This document shows positions 1 through 10,929 of a stretch of DNA of 64,000 nt, piece after piece (the stretch's first letter is position 1; each line of letters begins with the position of its first letter). The notes beneath the pieces were generated by a model, which did not search any database, was not told the DNA's origin, and saw nothing but the letters and a program-made list of their open reading frames with translations. Location of the stretch: positions 62,001 through 126,000 of the forward strand of contig JADNRX010000102.1 in NCBI GenBank assembly GCA_015501595.1. The letters are read 5' to 3'. The DNA comes from Hymenopellis radicata. Taxonomy: Eukaryota; Basidiomycota; Agaricomycetes; Agaricales; Physalacriaceae. A program made the position numbers and the translations under genes.

Positions 1-500
1 TTCTGACTGGCTACTAGTCTTCAGCATCGAAGAGCAGGTCTAGGACCTGACTACGAATTGAGCAGTCTGACGGGTACGTGTGGGTCGACTTCATCTATTT
101 TCCATCCTATATCCTACGTATTCTTGCAGTCTGCTTGCATTCTTTTCTTATTCTTAAGACAGGGTCGGCGGAGAGTGGACCGCCTCAGCGCTCATCGCAC
201 AGACATCGCCAATCGCCCACACTCAATTACCCCTGTACCTTCCCCACCGAGCCGTCCAATCTCTCCTTTCTGACTCGCCTTCTCGCGAGGCCACCCTTTC
301 GTCGTCTTACTCGCCCTGACCCCTTTATGATGCTTCGTCTTCTTACTGGTGCCGGTGACCGGAAACGTCACGATCATCTTGTTATTCTTAGCACCGGTGT
401 TCAGACGATATTCGGTTCGTTGCGACGTCGGGCGCGCCTTTCTCGATACGGACTGACAGCGTATCAGTCAATCTCGATGTGACGCTTGGGAGGGGATTAC
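1..500. repeat. Diverged dispersed repeat, no gene recognised
   Basis: I see no convincing gene here. Positions 40-290 resemble the reverse complement of 20770-21040; shared blocks include GTGTGGGTCGAC and AGAGTGG followed by CCGC. Positions 296-326 match the reverse complement of about 14615-14645 almost perfectly, around the core TCGTCTTACTCGCCCTGACC. The segment is therefore an old repeat whose parts also lie upstream of both MFS transporter copies. Its family is unknown. Confidence 0.5.
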
Positions 501-640
501 ACATGGATTTGACGGATATTGAACTTGGATGGAGATCGACTCGGACCTCGACAGTTACGCGACTTCCACGGCGGGCGCGTCGGCGCAGTTGCAAAGGGCA
601 GCGAGGACAATGTAGTTCAATATTTCTATGTATTGATGTG

Positions 641-888
641 TACTGTAGCGTTTCGACCGTAACTTCACAGCCTGTGACCCGTTATGGTCTGAAGTTACAG
701 CGAACAGCTTCACAGACCCTTAAATTGCCTTATTTGGACAGTCCCGCCTATGGCGAGACCTGAAATTTCCTTATTTGGAGGCTCGTGCCTGGCCAAAGTG
801 GTCCGTGACCCGTTATGGTGTATGTATAGCTTCACTTCAAAGACCTCCGTGACCCGTTATGTGAATTTGCGGTCGAAACGCTACAGTA
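641..888 (+). mobile_element. 248-bp TIR element, left copy (MITE or long terminal repeat)
   Basis: The unit begins TACTGTAGCGTTTCGACCG and ends with the inverse, CGGTCGAAACGCTACAGTA, so its own ends are about 19-bp inverted repeats with TA at each edge. Inside it has inverted copies of GTGACCCGTTATG. The reverse complement of 5071-5318 is the same length and I find about one difference, in the GGCGAGACC/GGCGGGACC block. The two copies face each other around the transposase-like gene at 1369-4378. Either they are the long terminal inverted repeats of one element or two very young MITE insertions. A diverged copy lies at 48136-48393. Confidence 0.85.
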
Positions 889-1368
889 ATATTCATATTT
901 ATCTACGCCACACACGCGAACGATCGGCCAGCGCACCTTTCCTTCTTACCACCATCACCCAGCATGAATATCTCCCTCCTTGTCAACAGCGACACTGCTG
1001 CAACCTCTATGCGTGCGCGAACACCTTTCCCGACTTCTCAGCACCGCCCGCCGATTCTGCTTTCTCCTCAGCGCCGCCCTCTTGCTCCGCTGGTCTCGAC
1101 TGACTATGTCGATGTTGCTGCACTTTCACGCAACGTTGACAATCACTTTGCAGCCTATAACACGCCTCTCTCGCCCCGAACCGCGATTCGAGAATTCCAC
1201 GCCCTTCTTTCGCGAACTTCTAGTTCAACTTCCCTTTCCTCAACATCTCGCACATCTCCAGCGTCATCTCACTCTTCCTCGTCATCGTCGCACTCTCACT
1301 CTGTATTTCCGCCACCTACCCAGCCTACTGTCATTCATCCTGATGCGACATCACGATAGTTCTCCAAT

Positions 1369-4300
1369 ATGACGCCACAAGTTACATTCAGTGTGCCGAT
1401 AAACCGACAGACGTTTTTCTCAAAGCTGATTCGCGTCGATGATGAGTCCGACGTTCCTGAATATCCAGAAACACATGCGACGAATGCTGTTGGATATTTG
1501 CACCGCCTTGATCCTGATGACTGGCTTGCTCCAGTACACGACAATGCGTACTCATGGGGAGCAGGAGGCGTCAACAAGACAGCTAAAGGCAAGCCAATAA
1601 CCCACAAGCTTCTCGTTGACGACGCTGGGAACCATGTTCCTTGTCGAGTAACCCATCGGACTTGTAAGTTATTTGGACCACTTTGATTCTTCTATTCATA
1701 CGTGTCTTTAGGCCAGGGCATCAAGACGTGTAAATTCAATGATAGTCCAGCTGTTCGCGCTCCGCACATCTCTGCGTCTTCGAACGACGTCTCAATCCGT
1801 CTGGCAGCTGAACGCGAAGCACGTCTCGCCAACTCTGGACCAAATGCTGAGTTCTTTCAGCGTACTGAAGGTCTTATTATGTCCCTTGTACGCCTTGGAT
1901 GTCACGACTCCGTTCTGGAAAGCAACTCTGCTAATCTCGACTCTGATGGACTTCGCGCGCATCATCGGTTTCTACAACGCGGCTATGTCGACAAGACTGA
2001 ACGTTGCACTGGGAAGATCAAATTCAGTACCGATTCCGAAGACCGCTCATTGCTCCAGTAGGTGCAAAAAATTAGCTTGTTGCATGCTTCTCAACTTTTC
2101 TCAGCTGCGAACACTACAACACACTAAATAATCGGTCGCATTATGTTCAGTACATTGACGATGGATTCTACGACTGCGACTACTTGGAAGCCTTCTTTTC
2201 AGATGATTCCGAAGCGACACGTACGATTGAAGAGGCTGCTTGTAACAACGGTCATGGTCCTCTTGCATCATGTACAACAGTCACCAATACAACAAGCCGA
2301 CGTCGACATTGTCGTGAGTATTTTTCTTGTCCTTTCAGTCTTCATGTACTAAGCTATCTTCAAGCCTATCCTCATAGACATGATGACGGTACTTTCAAAC
2401 AGGCGCTTCTAACTCAAATCGAATGCACAGCACAATTTCGGCTCTACGAGCCACTCGAAGAATACCGCAAAACGTGCCCTTATGTTGTTGTCTCTTACTC
2501 TGGTGAACACACTCATGCGCCACCTCTTCCGCTTACTACGCCTCAACGAATTCGCTCTGAGATCTTCGAAATCTTTGCTAAAATGGGAGAAGACTTAGCT
2601 GACCTGACGCCTCGACGATTTCTTCGACATGCAATAACACGGACCTACATCTGTTCTAAGCTTCCTAATATGCGTCACGCGACTCTTGGAGATGTTCACC
2701 CTTCCTTAGCGAACCGAGAACATCTCGCAATGTATATTTGTCAAGCTAAGGCGCGGATTTACCCTCAAGGATCCGGATGGCAAGGTATGGTGATATTAAT
2801 TCTTTCTACCTTGTCTAACAGCTTTGCTAGGTGCCCTCTACCTATACAAAGAAGAGCCAGAGATGTATCTTATCGGAGCGCGATACATTCGGAGTATCAT
2901 CGAGTTCGCACTGAACGATACGCCCATCAAGATCATTGTCTGCATGTCTCCAGAGGCCAGCCGACGTCTGAAGAACGCGCAACATATTCAAAGCGACACG
3001 TCGTATAAACGTATTGTTGGGTTTAACGAGCTAGTCATTGGTCACTGGAACACGGATGCACATACTAGTTTGTTTATTGACTGTGGCGTCGAACTTGACT
3101 TGATGAATTTTTCAGGTCTTGTCTTCTGTCGGATTTATATCAATAGCGAAACGGCTGAGGCACACAGGGCGGCTTTTAATGAAGTTGACCGCATTGTCGG
3201 GCTGGATACAGGTAGTGGCTTACGGTGGCGCCATCTTGATGCACGTTCTCTTACAGACTTTGTTGGAATGATTCTTGAGATTACGGGTGACCAGGGTGGT
3301 GGTCAGTCTAAAGGTACGTGTTGGCACTCACAATATACATGTTTAACACTGAACAGGGTTCGGTCTTTACTTTATCGATGCTGCTGCAAGACGCCCGCCA
3401 CAATATGACTTGCATGAACCACTTCGTCTCATTACATCTCTTACCATCTATGAGCACCTTCACCGCATATTCCGGCTCTGCACGACTCACGCTAAACGCA
3501 ACATTCGGAAATCAAAGGTCTCCGAGAGTGTCCGCAACGATATGCGAAGCCTGATGTGTGTTCGTCACCCGGACTGGGATGGAACTATCAGGCGTATCTG
3601 TGAAGCTGGGGGTCAAGCCGGGCGTGGTATGTAGCTCTAGAATTCTCTCATTCATTGTCTAAAACATTATAGATTGGGTATTCGACAAGGAGAACAGCCA
3701 GTACGTGTTTCAAGCCATGTGCTGGGAGAAGAGCAAAATACCTCTCGACGTCTGGCGCAGTGGAGAGCGCGACGACAATCTGATTGAGTCGAGTCACTTT
3801 GACGTCAATCAAGATGGTCGATACTGCTCGTTGGTTTCGGGAATCGAGAAGGGACGCAGGTTTGATATGTTGAAGTTACAATCTGTCAAGGTAACGATTT
3901 CACATCTCCTCAACTTGAACTCTGTATTTACTGTTCATCAGTCAATCGAGGAGGTGAACATACGGCCTTCGTACAAGACGGGACATCCTTCAGAGAACCA
4001 GACTCGTTCTCTGAAGCGTCGCGGTACGTAGGATGACATTCATGTCTCAGTCTCCAGACTAATAGACAAGCAGAGAATACACGCCACAAGACACTCGACT
4101 CTGAGGACAAGAAAATCGAATCTTATAATGCACACTTCGAGGACGCCAAACGTAAATGGTTCAACGCGCGCCGGACGCTGTACGACCGCCAACAGAAACA
4201 CCCGAACGCACGGACTGCTATTCAGATTCAAAATTCAACAAAGTCCATCGAGACAGCTAGGAAGACACTGGATCAGGCGGCGCGGAACTGGAAGGCACTA

Positions 4301-4378
4301 GTGGATACTGCGACGACTCTCCCTCGAGGATCAGGCAAACGTCGCGCATTTACTTTTACAGATGTTCATTGGGGATAG
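1369..4378 (+). CDS. Transposase-like protein with WRKY-GCM1/FLYWCH-type zinc finger (MULE-like)
   Basis: This is a multi-exon gene joined by short GT-AG introns, for example at about 1662, 2775, 3315 and 3627. The N-terminal part has CKF, CEHY and CNNGHG segments. A Cys/His segment reads CPYVVVSYSGEHTHAPPLP, like the zinc finger at the front of Mutator-like transposases. The core at about 3050-3500 has FIDCGVELDL, FCRIYINSETAEAHRAAF and C-x2-H in FRLCTTHAKRNI, which I read as a degenerate RNase H-type transposase core. The block SKIPLDVWRSGE with DDNLIESSHF is characteristic of a large unnamed agaricomycete family. The C terminus is rich in Lys/Arg and predicted helix and ends at TAG 4376. 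ATG 1369 is chosen; an upstream Ser-rich frame (964-1359) could be a 5' exon. No frameshift was seen. It may be a transposase or a host gene derived from one. Confidence 0.6.
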
Positions 4379-5070
4379 ACTTATATAGAATTAACTTGTT
4401 GAATGTGGAAGCACAAGAAGAATACCCTCAAAGAGATCAAAATTGTTCCTGCATACGAATGGCATACAGTGCATGTCCTCTGCGAGATTGTAATATGGAA
4501 CCGGCGTGCTGGTGCATGGGGGGCGAGAAAAACAGCCGCTTGCGCGGCAGCTGCGAAATCCCGTCGGCCAACTCTCGCCATCCTTGCTTCGCCGCTAGTG
4601 TTGGTATCTATGTGTGGTTCTATAACCGATACGGGTGAAGGCTGAGAGCGCGGATGAGTTTCAGGTGATGTCGGAGGCTGGGGCGAAGGCTGCCTCGGAG
4701 ACGGCTGCCACGGGGAAGGTTGCCTGGCCGGTAAAGTCGTCGGGTAAGGTGCGAGTTCAACAAAAGTACAATACCTTACCCTAACCCTTTGACATTCGCG
4801 CGAGAATGCGAAAGGGTTAGGGTTTCTCAGGACAACGGATCCTCTCCTCGAATCTTGTCATTAGCATATGGAACCTGGGTGAGGGCGTTCCAGATTGTCA
4901 AGACAGAGTCGATAGACGTCGAAATCGAAAGATACAACAGGCTGGATATTCAAGTCCTGAAAGAAAGGTTTAGTGAATCAACTCAGCAACTTGAGACGAT
5001 ACGAACTGCAGTAGTCCAATGGCATGCGTGTTTCCGTCGAGGAGATATTCGCGAATTGATCACGTCGCTG
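4379..5070. other. Spacer with coding-like stretches, no gene recognised
   Basis: Between the transposase-like gene and the right inverted repeat there is an Ala/Lys-rich coding-like stretch at about 4645-4745 and an open frame at 4840-5070. Neither resembles a family I know. They may be remnants of element cargo. Confidence 0.3.
4776..4826. repeat. Telomere-motif palindrome
   Basis: CCCTAACCCTTT followed by ATTCGCG is mirrored by CGAGAATGCG and AAAGGGTTAGGG, giving a hairpin of about 17-20 bp per arm. The CCCTAA/TTAGGG units match the telomere repeat of most fungi but occur only once per arm, so this is not a telomere. Confidence 0.7.
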
Positions 5071-5318
5071 TACTGTAGCGTTTCGACCGCAAATTCACAT
5101 AACGGGTCACGGAGGTCTTTGAAGTGAAGCTATACATACACCATAACGGGTCACGGACCACTTTGGCCAGGCACGAGCCTCCAAATAAGGAAATTTCAGG
5201 TCCCGCCATAGGCGGGACTGTCCAAATAAGGCAATTTAAGGGTCTGTGAAGCTGTTCGCTGTAACTTCAGACCATAACGGGTCACAGGCTGTGAAGTTAC
5301 GGTCGAAACGCTACAGTA
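5071..5318 (-). mobile_element. 248-bp TIR element, right copy
   Basis: This is the reverse complement of 641-888 with about one mismatch. It has the same CTGTAGCGTTTCGACCG ends and a TA dinucleotide at each edge. It closes the inverted pair around the gene at 1369-4378. No target duplication longer than TA is visible outside the pair: GATGTG lies left of 641 and GTCGTC right of 5318. Confidence 0.85.
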
Positions 5319-5994
5319 GTCGTCCTACTCCGGTCAGGGAGGAAAACCTGGGACAGCCGTTGATGAGCGCTGAGCGTAGCGGCCAGTCGAAAGCCCGTCC
5401 CTTCCTCGTAAGTGGATTCAAGAGTCCGTGTACCGCGTAGTCCGGCCGTCAACGTTTAAGGTGAGAGTCGGGGCAACGGGCAACGAGAGCCTGTAGATTG
5501 TGTTGGGAGAAATGTCGCCGACCAAAGTAGAGGAGAAGAGGCTTACTAGCGGCGTGAGAGACGACGTCGAAAGCGGTATCTGCGAGGAGGGAAATTAATC
5601 AGATGCTGCAATGAAGAAAAATTAAACAAAATCTCGCGCGCCCACAGGCTGTAGCCAATCCCCATTTCTGGAGGTAGGCTCAAGGTCGGCCCGCCATCGA
5701 CAGCTATGGGTGCTGGCTAAAGCGCGCGGGCGCACGAGATGAAGGAGGGGAACAGGGAGACAAGGAGCTCACCGCGCATGTTCTCAACACGTCGCGCACA
5801 TTTCAACCCGGGTGCTACTTGGTCCATGTCGGACGTCGAGTTGAGGTGCCGCGAGACGACTGTAAAACAATCAGGAGAGACCGCGGTCGAGGCAAAATAA
5901 ATGAACCTTGAGAAGCGGCGGAGGGAAAGATGAGGGTGAGGAGAGTGTGCGGAGTAGTGATGGTAAGAGCTCAGCGCTCAACATTGAGTAAGCA
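5319..5994. other. No gene seen
   Basis: No reading frame here looks like a gene. A block of about 28 bp at 5667-5694 (GGTAGGCTCAAGGTCGGCCC) recurs inverted at about 48520-48547 with two or three differences, so it is part of another diverged repeat or paralogous fragment. Confidence 0.5.
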
Positions 5995-6566
5995 TTAACC
6001 GTTCGGAAAACATACCGAACCTGCATTCAGATCAGCAATTCGACAGGGACAGAGTCGGCGCCTTATTTCAAGCGCCTTCCCGAAAGTCGGTGCAACGTGA
6101 TTAGTTGAGCCTTTTGACGAGCCCAAGCGGGGGCTCATGTAAAGTGTGGGGGCAGACTTAATTGATCTTGACGGACGAACGGACGTGAACGCTTGTGGGG
6201 TTTGGGCAATGAGGCAGTAACGCAATGCGATATAAGGGTTTACTCGGTAACCACATAGAGCAGCCCATGTCGAGAAACTGGCTACAAGGATGAGAGTAAA
6301 GGCGACGAATGCAACCAGGCATCGTCTCCGCCTCTTCAGCTCGGCCCTCCTAATTCTGTCGAGAACGATTTGCTTCTCAGCATCGGTTTTGTCTGGTAGC
6401 CAGGGCGCGCAATGTAGAGGATAGAATGATGAACATGCCCAGGATCCAGAATGGGAATACTAGAAAGAGAAGTCAGCATGAAATCGAAGTTCGAGCTGAA
6501 TCGTTACTTACAGAATCCAAACTTGCACAAGTACATTGCGAGCGTTATAGGCTCGGCCTTTAAGGT
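5995..6566 (-). pseudogene. Broken small membrane-protein gene, N terminus cut by a MITE
   Basis: On the minus strand, EPITLAMYLCKFGF (exon end 6512) is joined over a 52-bp intron (6460-6511, GTAAGT...CTAG) to FPFWILGMFIILSS. One frame later comes LPDKTDAEKQIVLDRIRRAE, then a basic stretch and the hydrophobic CLVAFVAFTLILVAS. This order (FGFLFPFWILG, a Pro-rich link, K-x-DAE, R-rich, TM) is that of a small two-helix membrane protein family common in agaricomycete genomes, without a known function. The frame changes at about 6400-6425, and the 5' side stops at the MITE edge (6568). Both point to a dead gene. Confidence 0.55.
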
Positions 6567-6567
6567 G

Positions 6568-6826
6568 TACTGTACTATTACGACCTAGTCTTCATGGGGC
6601 GTTACCCGTTACGCATACTCTTCACAGATGTTGCTCTTCATTCAGGGTCCAATTTCCTTATATGGACAGGCAGGAGCGGCGGCAATAGCCGCCGCCTTGA
6701 AAAATTTCCTTTTTGGGCCTTACCTGGGGCCCAATTTTGGCCGTTACGCGTTATGGTAGCATGAACTCTTCATTTCACAGGCCCCTGTTACCCGTTATGC
6801 GAAGACTTGCGTGTAATAGTACAGTA
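6568..6826. mobile_element. TA-flanked MITE related to the 248-bp family
   Basis: The ends are TACTGTACTATTACGACC and the inverse GTAATAGTACAGTA, close to the CTGTAGCGTTTCGACC ends of the 641/5071 copies. Inside it keeps paired inverted CCCGTTA(C/T)GC motifs and a central palindromic GGCGGCAATAGCCGCCGCC. Its length, 259 bp, is similar. It looks like a separate subfamily. It abuts the truncated gene at 5995-6566. Confidence 0.75.
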
Positions 6827-6852
6827 CTCTGGAGGCGGCAGGGCCTCGTACC

Positions 6853-8402
6853 ATCAGGGAAATCTGAAATTCTATGTAGATCGGGGCCTGTCTACGTAGG
6901 GTACGCCGAAAGGGTCGTGTCTACGTAGACCTACGTAGATGTACGTACAGTCTGCTGAGCACTACGTAGAACTATGTAGTTGCCACTCACCTCTACACAG
7001 TGTACCTCTGGTTACAATAGGTTCTGGTGAAGTGTACGTAGGTCGGCAGCAGCCATGGCGAAAATATTTTTTATAGAATTAATGAGAAGCACTGTTGAGG
7101 TGCATTGCAGTATGTTGGAACCAAGAGTCCATCGCGAATTCTAAGTATTCGAGTCGACCCCGATATTTTGTCAAGTCGTGTGGCAGAAATCTTGCCAAGT
7201 CCACTCGATCAAATGGTCCGTGCGCACGCATCATCCACTGCGAAATTTATTTTCTGAACTCCGCTCAGTCGTCCTGTCTTCCCCCCATTCCCAATCTGTT
7301 TCCCAACCTTTTCCTCTTCCTCTCCGACCGGCGACAATGCCTGCTCTGACTCAATCAGAGCTGTGTCGCTTCTGGATGCTACTGCTACTCCTGGGCGAGT
7401 CGTCTCCGTCAACATCCACCAACACAGAACGAGGATTCAGAGCCCGCCATGACCATCCCGTCGACCAGCAGCATCAAGCGACAAGACACGACCAACAGAG
7501 CTACACGCACGAGGAGTGGACCATGTCCAGCGACGAACGAGACACGACCACTATGGCACTAAGGAGCGAAACACGACCAACAAGGAGCGAGGCACGAACC
7601 ACGAAGAACGAGCAGCAACTCACGAGAACCGACCATCGAGGAACAGGCCATGACCGACCAACGAGGAACGTGTCACCACTGACGAGGAACCAGATACGAG
7701 GACTGGAGAACCGAACGAGGACCGAGCTACGAGAGCGAGTCACGAACCATGAAGACCCAGAGCCACGACCAACGAGGAACGAACCACGACAACGGCAACC
7801 AGAGAGGATGAAGACCAAGCAACGCCGGCGAGGAACGAGCCACAGTCCACGGACGACCAACAGGCACAATTCACGGATGACCAACGAGGATCAAGTCCTG
7901 CATGAGGACTACTTGTGAGTGTCGAGAGAGCAACGATTGCAACGCGTCTAATGAAAATATTTCGTAGCTCGCCGGTGACTGGCCCCGCTATATCCAGGAC
8001 AGCGCGACGTCCAAGTCAGTATCTACCGTATCGTATCGTAGGGTATCTATCCTACCTGCTACCGAATGTGCTCCTCGTGTATCGTTAGCCTGTACATGTA
8101 TTGATTTATCTCCAAATATATTATGGCTTTTACTCCTCCTTCTGCACGGTTCTCCTGCTAGTAATAGAACCACCGGGAATTATGATTTGAGAGTAGTTAT
8201 ACTGCATGTCTACTGTGGGTGTACAGGTGGCCTACAAGAGCTATGTGTAGACCTCTGTGTAGTCTACGTAGGTCTACAGGAGGTATACGTACAGCTTGGT
8301 GATGTCTACACTACGGCTACGTATAGGGGTACCTCTGTACCTGGCCTACCTGGCCTATGTAGACCTACGTAGACCTACGTACAATTTACAGTTTTCCCTG
8401 AT
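6853..8402. mobile_element. 1.55-kb non-autonomous element with TACGTAG-rich ends
   Basis: The left end ATCAGGGAAATCTGAAATT and the inverse of the right end, ATCAGGGAAAACTGTAAATT, make imperfect 19-20 bp terminal inverted repeats. Both subterminal regions (6870-6985 and 8190-8385) are packed with the palindrome TACGTA and GTAGACCTACGTAG. No transposase is inside and I could not define a target duplication. A copy of the left end lies at 43508-43590. The ends recall hAT elements but the superfamily is open. Confidence 0.6.
7440..7900 (+). repeat. Degenerate minisatellite inside the 1.55-kb element
   Basis: Loose tandem units around ACGACCAACGAGGAACGA repeat across this stretch with much variation. 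They keep a long frame open (from about 7337 to 7918) rich in Arg, Thr, Asn and Glu. The protein-like frame is most simply a by-product of the repeat, not a gene. Confidence 0.55.
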
Positions 8403-9317
8403 GACTCCACATATGGAGGCAACTCTGCTGAGATGCGGCGGTCATGACGGCTTTCGCGCGTCTCTGCCGAGAACGAGTATCCAACAGAGGTGAAGGCGTC
8501 CTCAATCGAGCTGCGCGAGAAGGGTGAGTTACATGAATCAACGGCTGATCAAGAGCTTACGCTTTATCACCCTTAATCCATCCTTCGGCACCTTCTCCAA
8601 CCGCCTCGACTTCCCCGGCGGCACAGTGGGGGTATTTCTCGACAAATATCCCAAGCTTTTGGATCTTGCAGTGGGAATATCACTGGAGCGCACGACAAAC
8701 GGGCCTTGCTTCTCCTCGATAAAGGAAGATTTCTGCTGTTGGGACATTGCTTTTGTGGAATGGAGCAATGGAGTCCTCCGCTTCTTCATCATCGTTTGTA
8801 CCTAAGAGATTTTAGTAATATAATGACTGCGACTTCACCAGTGCCAGAGCCAGAGGGACCCATCATGTCTAAGCCTCAGAAGAAGAAATCGGTAGAGAGG
8901 TCCAGGAGTCAGACCTGGTGATGAGAACAACGACTGATGCGAGGGGGGAGTCAGCGACTGATGAAAGAACAGAGGAAGAAGTGAATGCTGCCTCATGGTA
9001 ATAACGTGACTATCACACGTCGGCGTCTAGGCCTTCCCTTGTTGATGAATCTGTTGATCCATCTCTCTTTCCTTCTTCCACCACAACCACAACCAAGACC
9101 GCGCCTGCAGGTGAGTATTTTTGTGTAGACTCCCTGCTTCCTGAACGACCCAACCATCCTTGGGGCTGCCGGCGACGTATGATGATCCATCCACGGAACT
9201 GACGCGTCGCTGGTGGCGGAACCTTGGGCGCGTGGGGCGGGAGAGATGGCGGGGAGTCGGCCAGATGCTCAAACAGAAGCTGACGCAACATTCCATTTAG
9301 TGAACGCGTGTTTCTGG
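8403..9317. other. No gene recognised
   Basis: Open frames exist on both strands (8524-8805 on +, 8538-8792 and 9013-9291 on -), but none shows a domain, a convincing intron pattern or a family I know. Part may be the promoter of the gene starting at 9318. Confidence 0.4.
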
Positions 9318-10894
9318 ATGGTCTTCTTCTTACGGGTACGCCACTCCGCCCCTACGCTGCGCGCCCTCTAACCGCTCCCTAGACTCGCAGCGGCGCCATC
9401 TATGGACGCGACGTTCCCACCAATATAGTACCCCTCCGCGTTGACCTCGACTTTTCTGCAGCTCTTCAGCATGCCGTAGCCCGAGAGAATGCTGTAGACG
9501 TCAACGAACCTGTGGTCGAGGTTGAGTCTGGCGAACATGGGCGGCGGCCTACCAGCCTTGACGACATTGACGTCCTTCCGGAATTTGATGAACTGGCCAT
9601 CTCTGAGCGCGCGAAGGCCACCCCCAGCCGTCATTCTCAACACCGTCGCCCCCTCCCTCTCTACTCGAACATCATCACACCCTGATGCGCCAGACGCGTC
9701 GAGTGCTCGCAAAAATGAGGGAAGTAAGCGTCGCAGGAAGGAAAAGCGCTTGAATTGCGTCGATGCAGATGCTCACGCTCTCAAGACTGCCACAGACATG
9801 GCAGAGCCATCTATCGCGATCGACTTGGATTCGAGCACATTACCCTCGAAAGTTGGAGGATATTCCGCGAAGACCAAGTACTACCGGTACCGAAGCAAGA
9901 TCTATACACTGGAAGAGCTTCTTGCCATGGGCTTTAGGCTTGTAAAGTGGGATGGAAAGTGAGTATTCCTTTCTTCTTTCAGATGTTTACCCACCTCGTC
10001 CAATAGATCACCTCGTCCCATCATTGACCGCTTCGGCAACATTATTGCTTGCCTCCTTGGTCGACCAGACGACGACAGCTACGTCGTCGACTGTACCAAC
10101 GCGTTTGACGTGATTCTTGAAGTTGGCGATGAGGCTACCTTCAAGAAATCGCAGAAGTGCCATAAACGCGGAAATTTCCCTGCCGTTAACGTAGGATTTA
10201 TCCATGGACAAGGAACGCTGCGCCCAACATATCTCGTCCTTGGAAAACTTCAGCCATTCATGGATCGTTTGCTGGCGAACAAGTCAGTTCGTCGAATAAT
10301 GGGGTTTCAAAGCGGTAAGTCATTCAGTACGAACCTTCGACAGGCACTGAATGAAACTTAGGCGCACTTCGAATCTGGGCGCCCAAGCTTTACGCGTACG
10401 GGAAGAACATTATCAAGACAGTTTCGGACAAGATGGGCCTTCGCCCAAACTTCGACTGCTCAATCTTTCCCTGTGTCGCGTTCAACTTTGGACGAAACAT
10501 ATGGACGTGGCTACATCAAGATCTCATGAATCTTGCGTGGTTCTGGTGCATTATTACTGCACTAGGTGACTTTGACGCCGAGCATGGGGGTCATCTCATC
10601 ATGTGGGAGGCGAAGCTTATCGTCGAGTTCCCACATGGTGCGTCTATCGCGATTCCATCAGCCACGTTCACCCACTCGAACATTCCTGTACGCGAGGGTG
10701 AGCGTCGGACATCAGTGACCCAGTTCTTGCCTGGAGGACTCGCGCGATGGGTGGACAATGGGTGTCGAACGGAGAAGGAGATGAAAGCAGAGGATAAGAG
10801 GGCTTTCGAAGAGATGCAGAAGAAGAAGGCGGGTCGGTGGGCATGGGGCATGTCATTCTGGTCGAAACTTTCAGATATTGTAGGGACTGAGTAA
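9318..10894 (+). CDS. Putative 2OG-Fe(II) dioxygenase, TET/JBP-like
   Basis: The five-exon model (9318-9335, 9383-9629, 9694-9958, 10007-10314, 10362-10894) gives 456 residues with all phases agreeing; the third junction uses a weak GTCATT donor. The N terminus MVFFLRTRSG leads into an acidic then a Lys/Arg-rich region. The C-terminal domain has LHQD (His331-x-Asp333), ITALGDFD, GGHLIMWEAKLIVEFP, TFTHSN (His384) and EGERRTSVTQF (Arg394/395), followed by GGLARWVDNG. The order HxD, Gly-rich strand, distal His, then Arg is that of 2OG-Fe(II) enzymes. The segment layout matches a large agaricomycete family that I link to the fungal TET/JBP expansion; TET/JBP enzymes oxidise 5-methylcytosine or thymine in DNA. 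The fold call is inference, substrate more so. It could be a divergent, non-DNA dioxygenase. Confidence 0.6.
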
Positions 10895-10929
10895 TTTCTT
10901 GATTGTACTTATAACTCGTATGTTCAGAT

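Noticed and set aside
4776..4826. True telomere or internal telomere array
   Set aside because: Only one or two units per arm, facing inward; far too short.
641..5318. KDZ transposon partner of the TET/JBP-like gene
   Set aside because: The protein lacks the patterns I associate with KDZ transposases and fits better a WRKY-GCM1/MULE-like type.
7178..7918. 246-codon Arg/Thr/Glu-rich frame as a gene
   Set aside because: The frame follows a degenerate tandem repeat inside a mobile element and shows no domain.
9368..9712. 114-codon minus-strand frame
   Set aside because: Antisense to the second and third exons of the dioxygenase-like gene, whose splice pattern is consistent.
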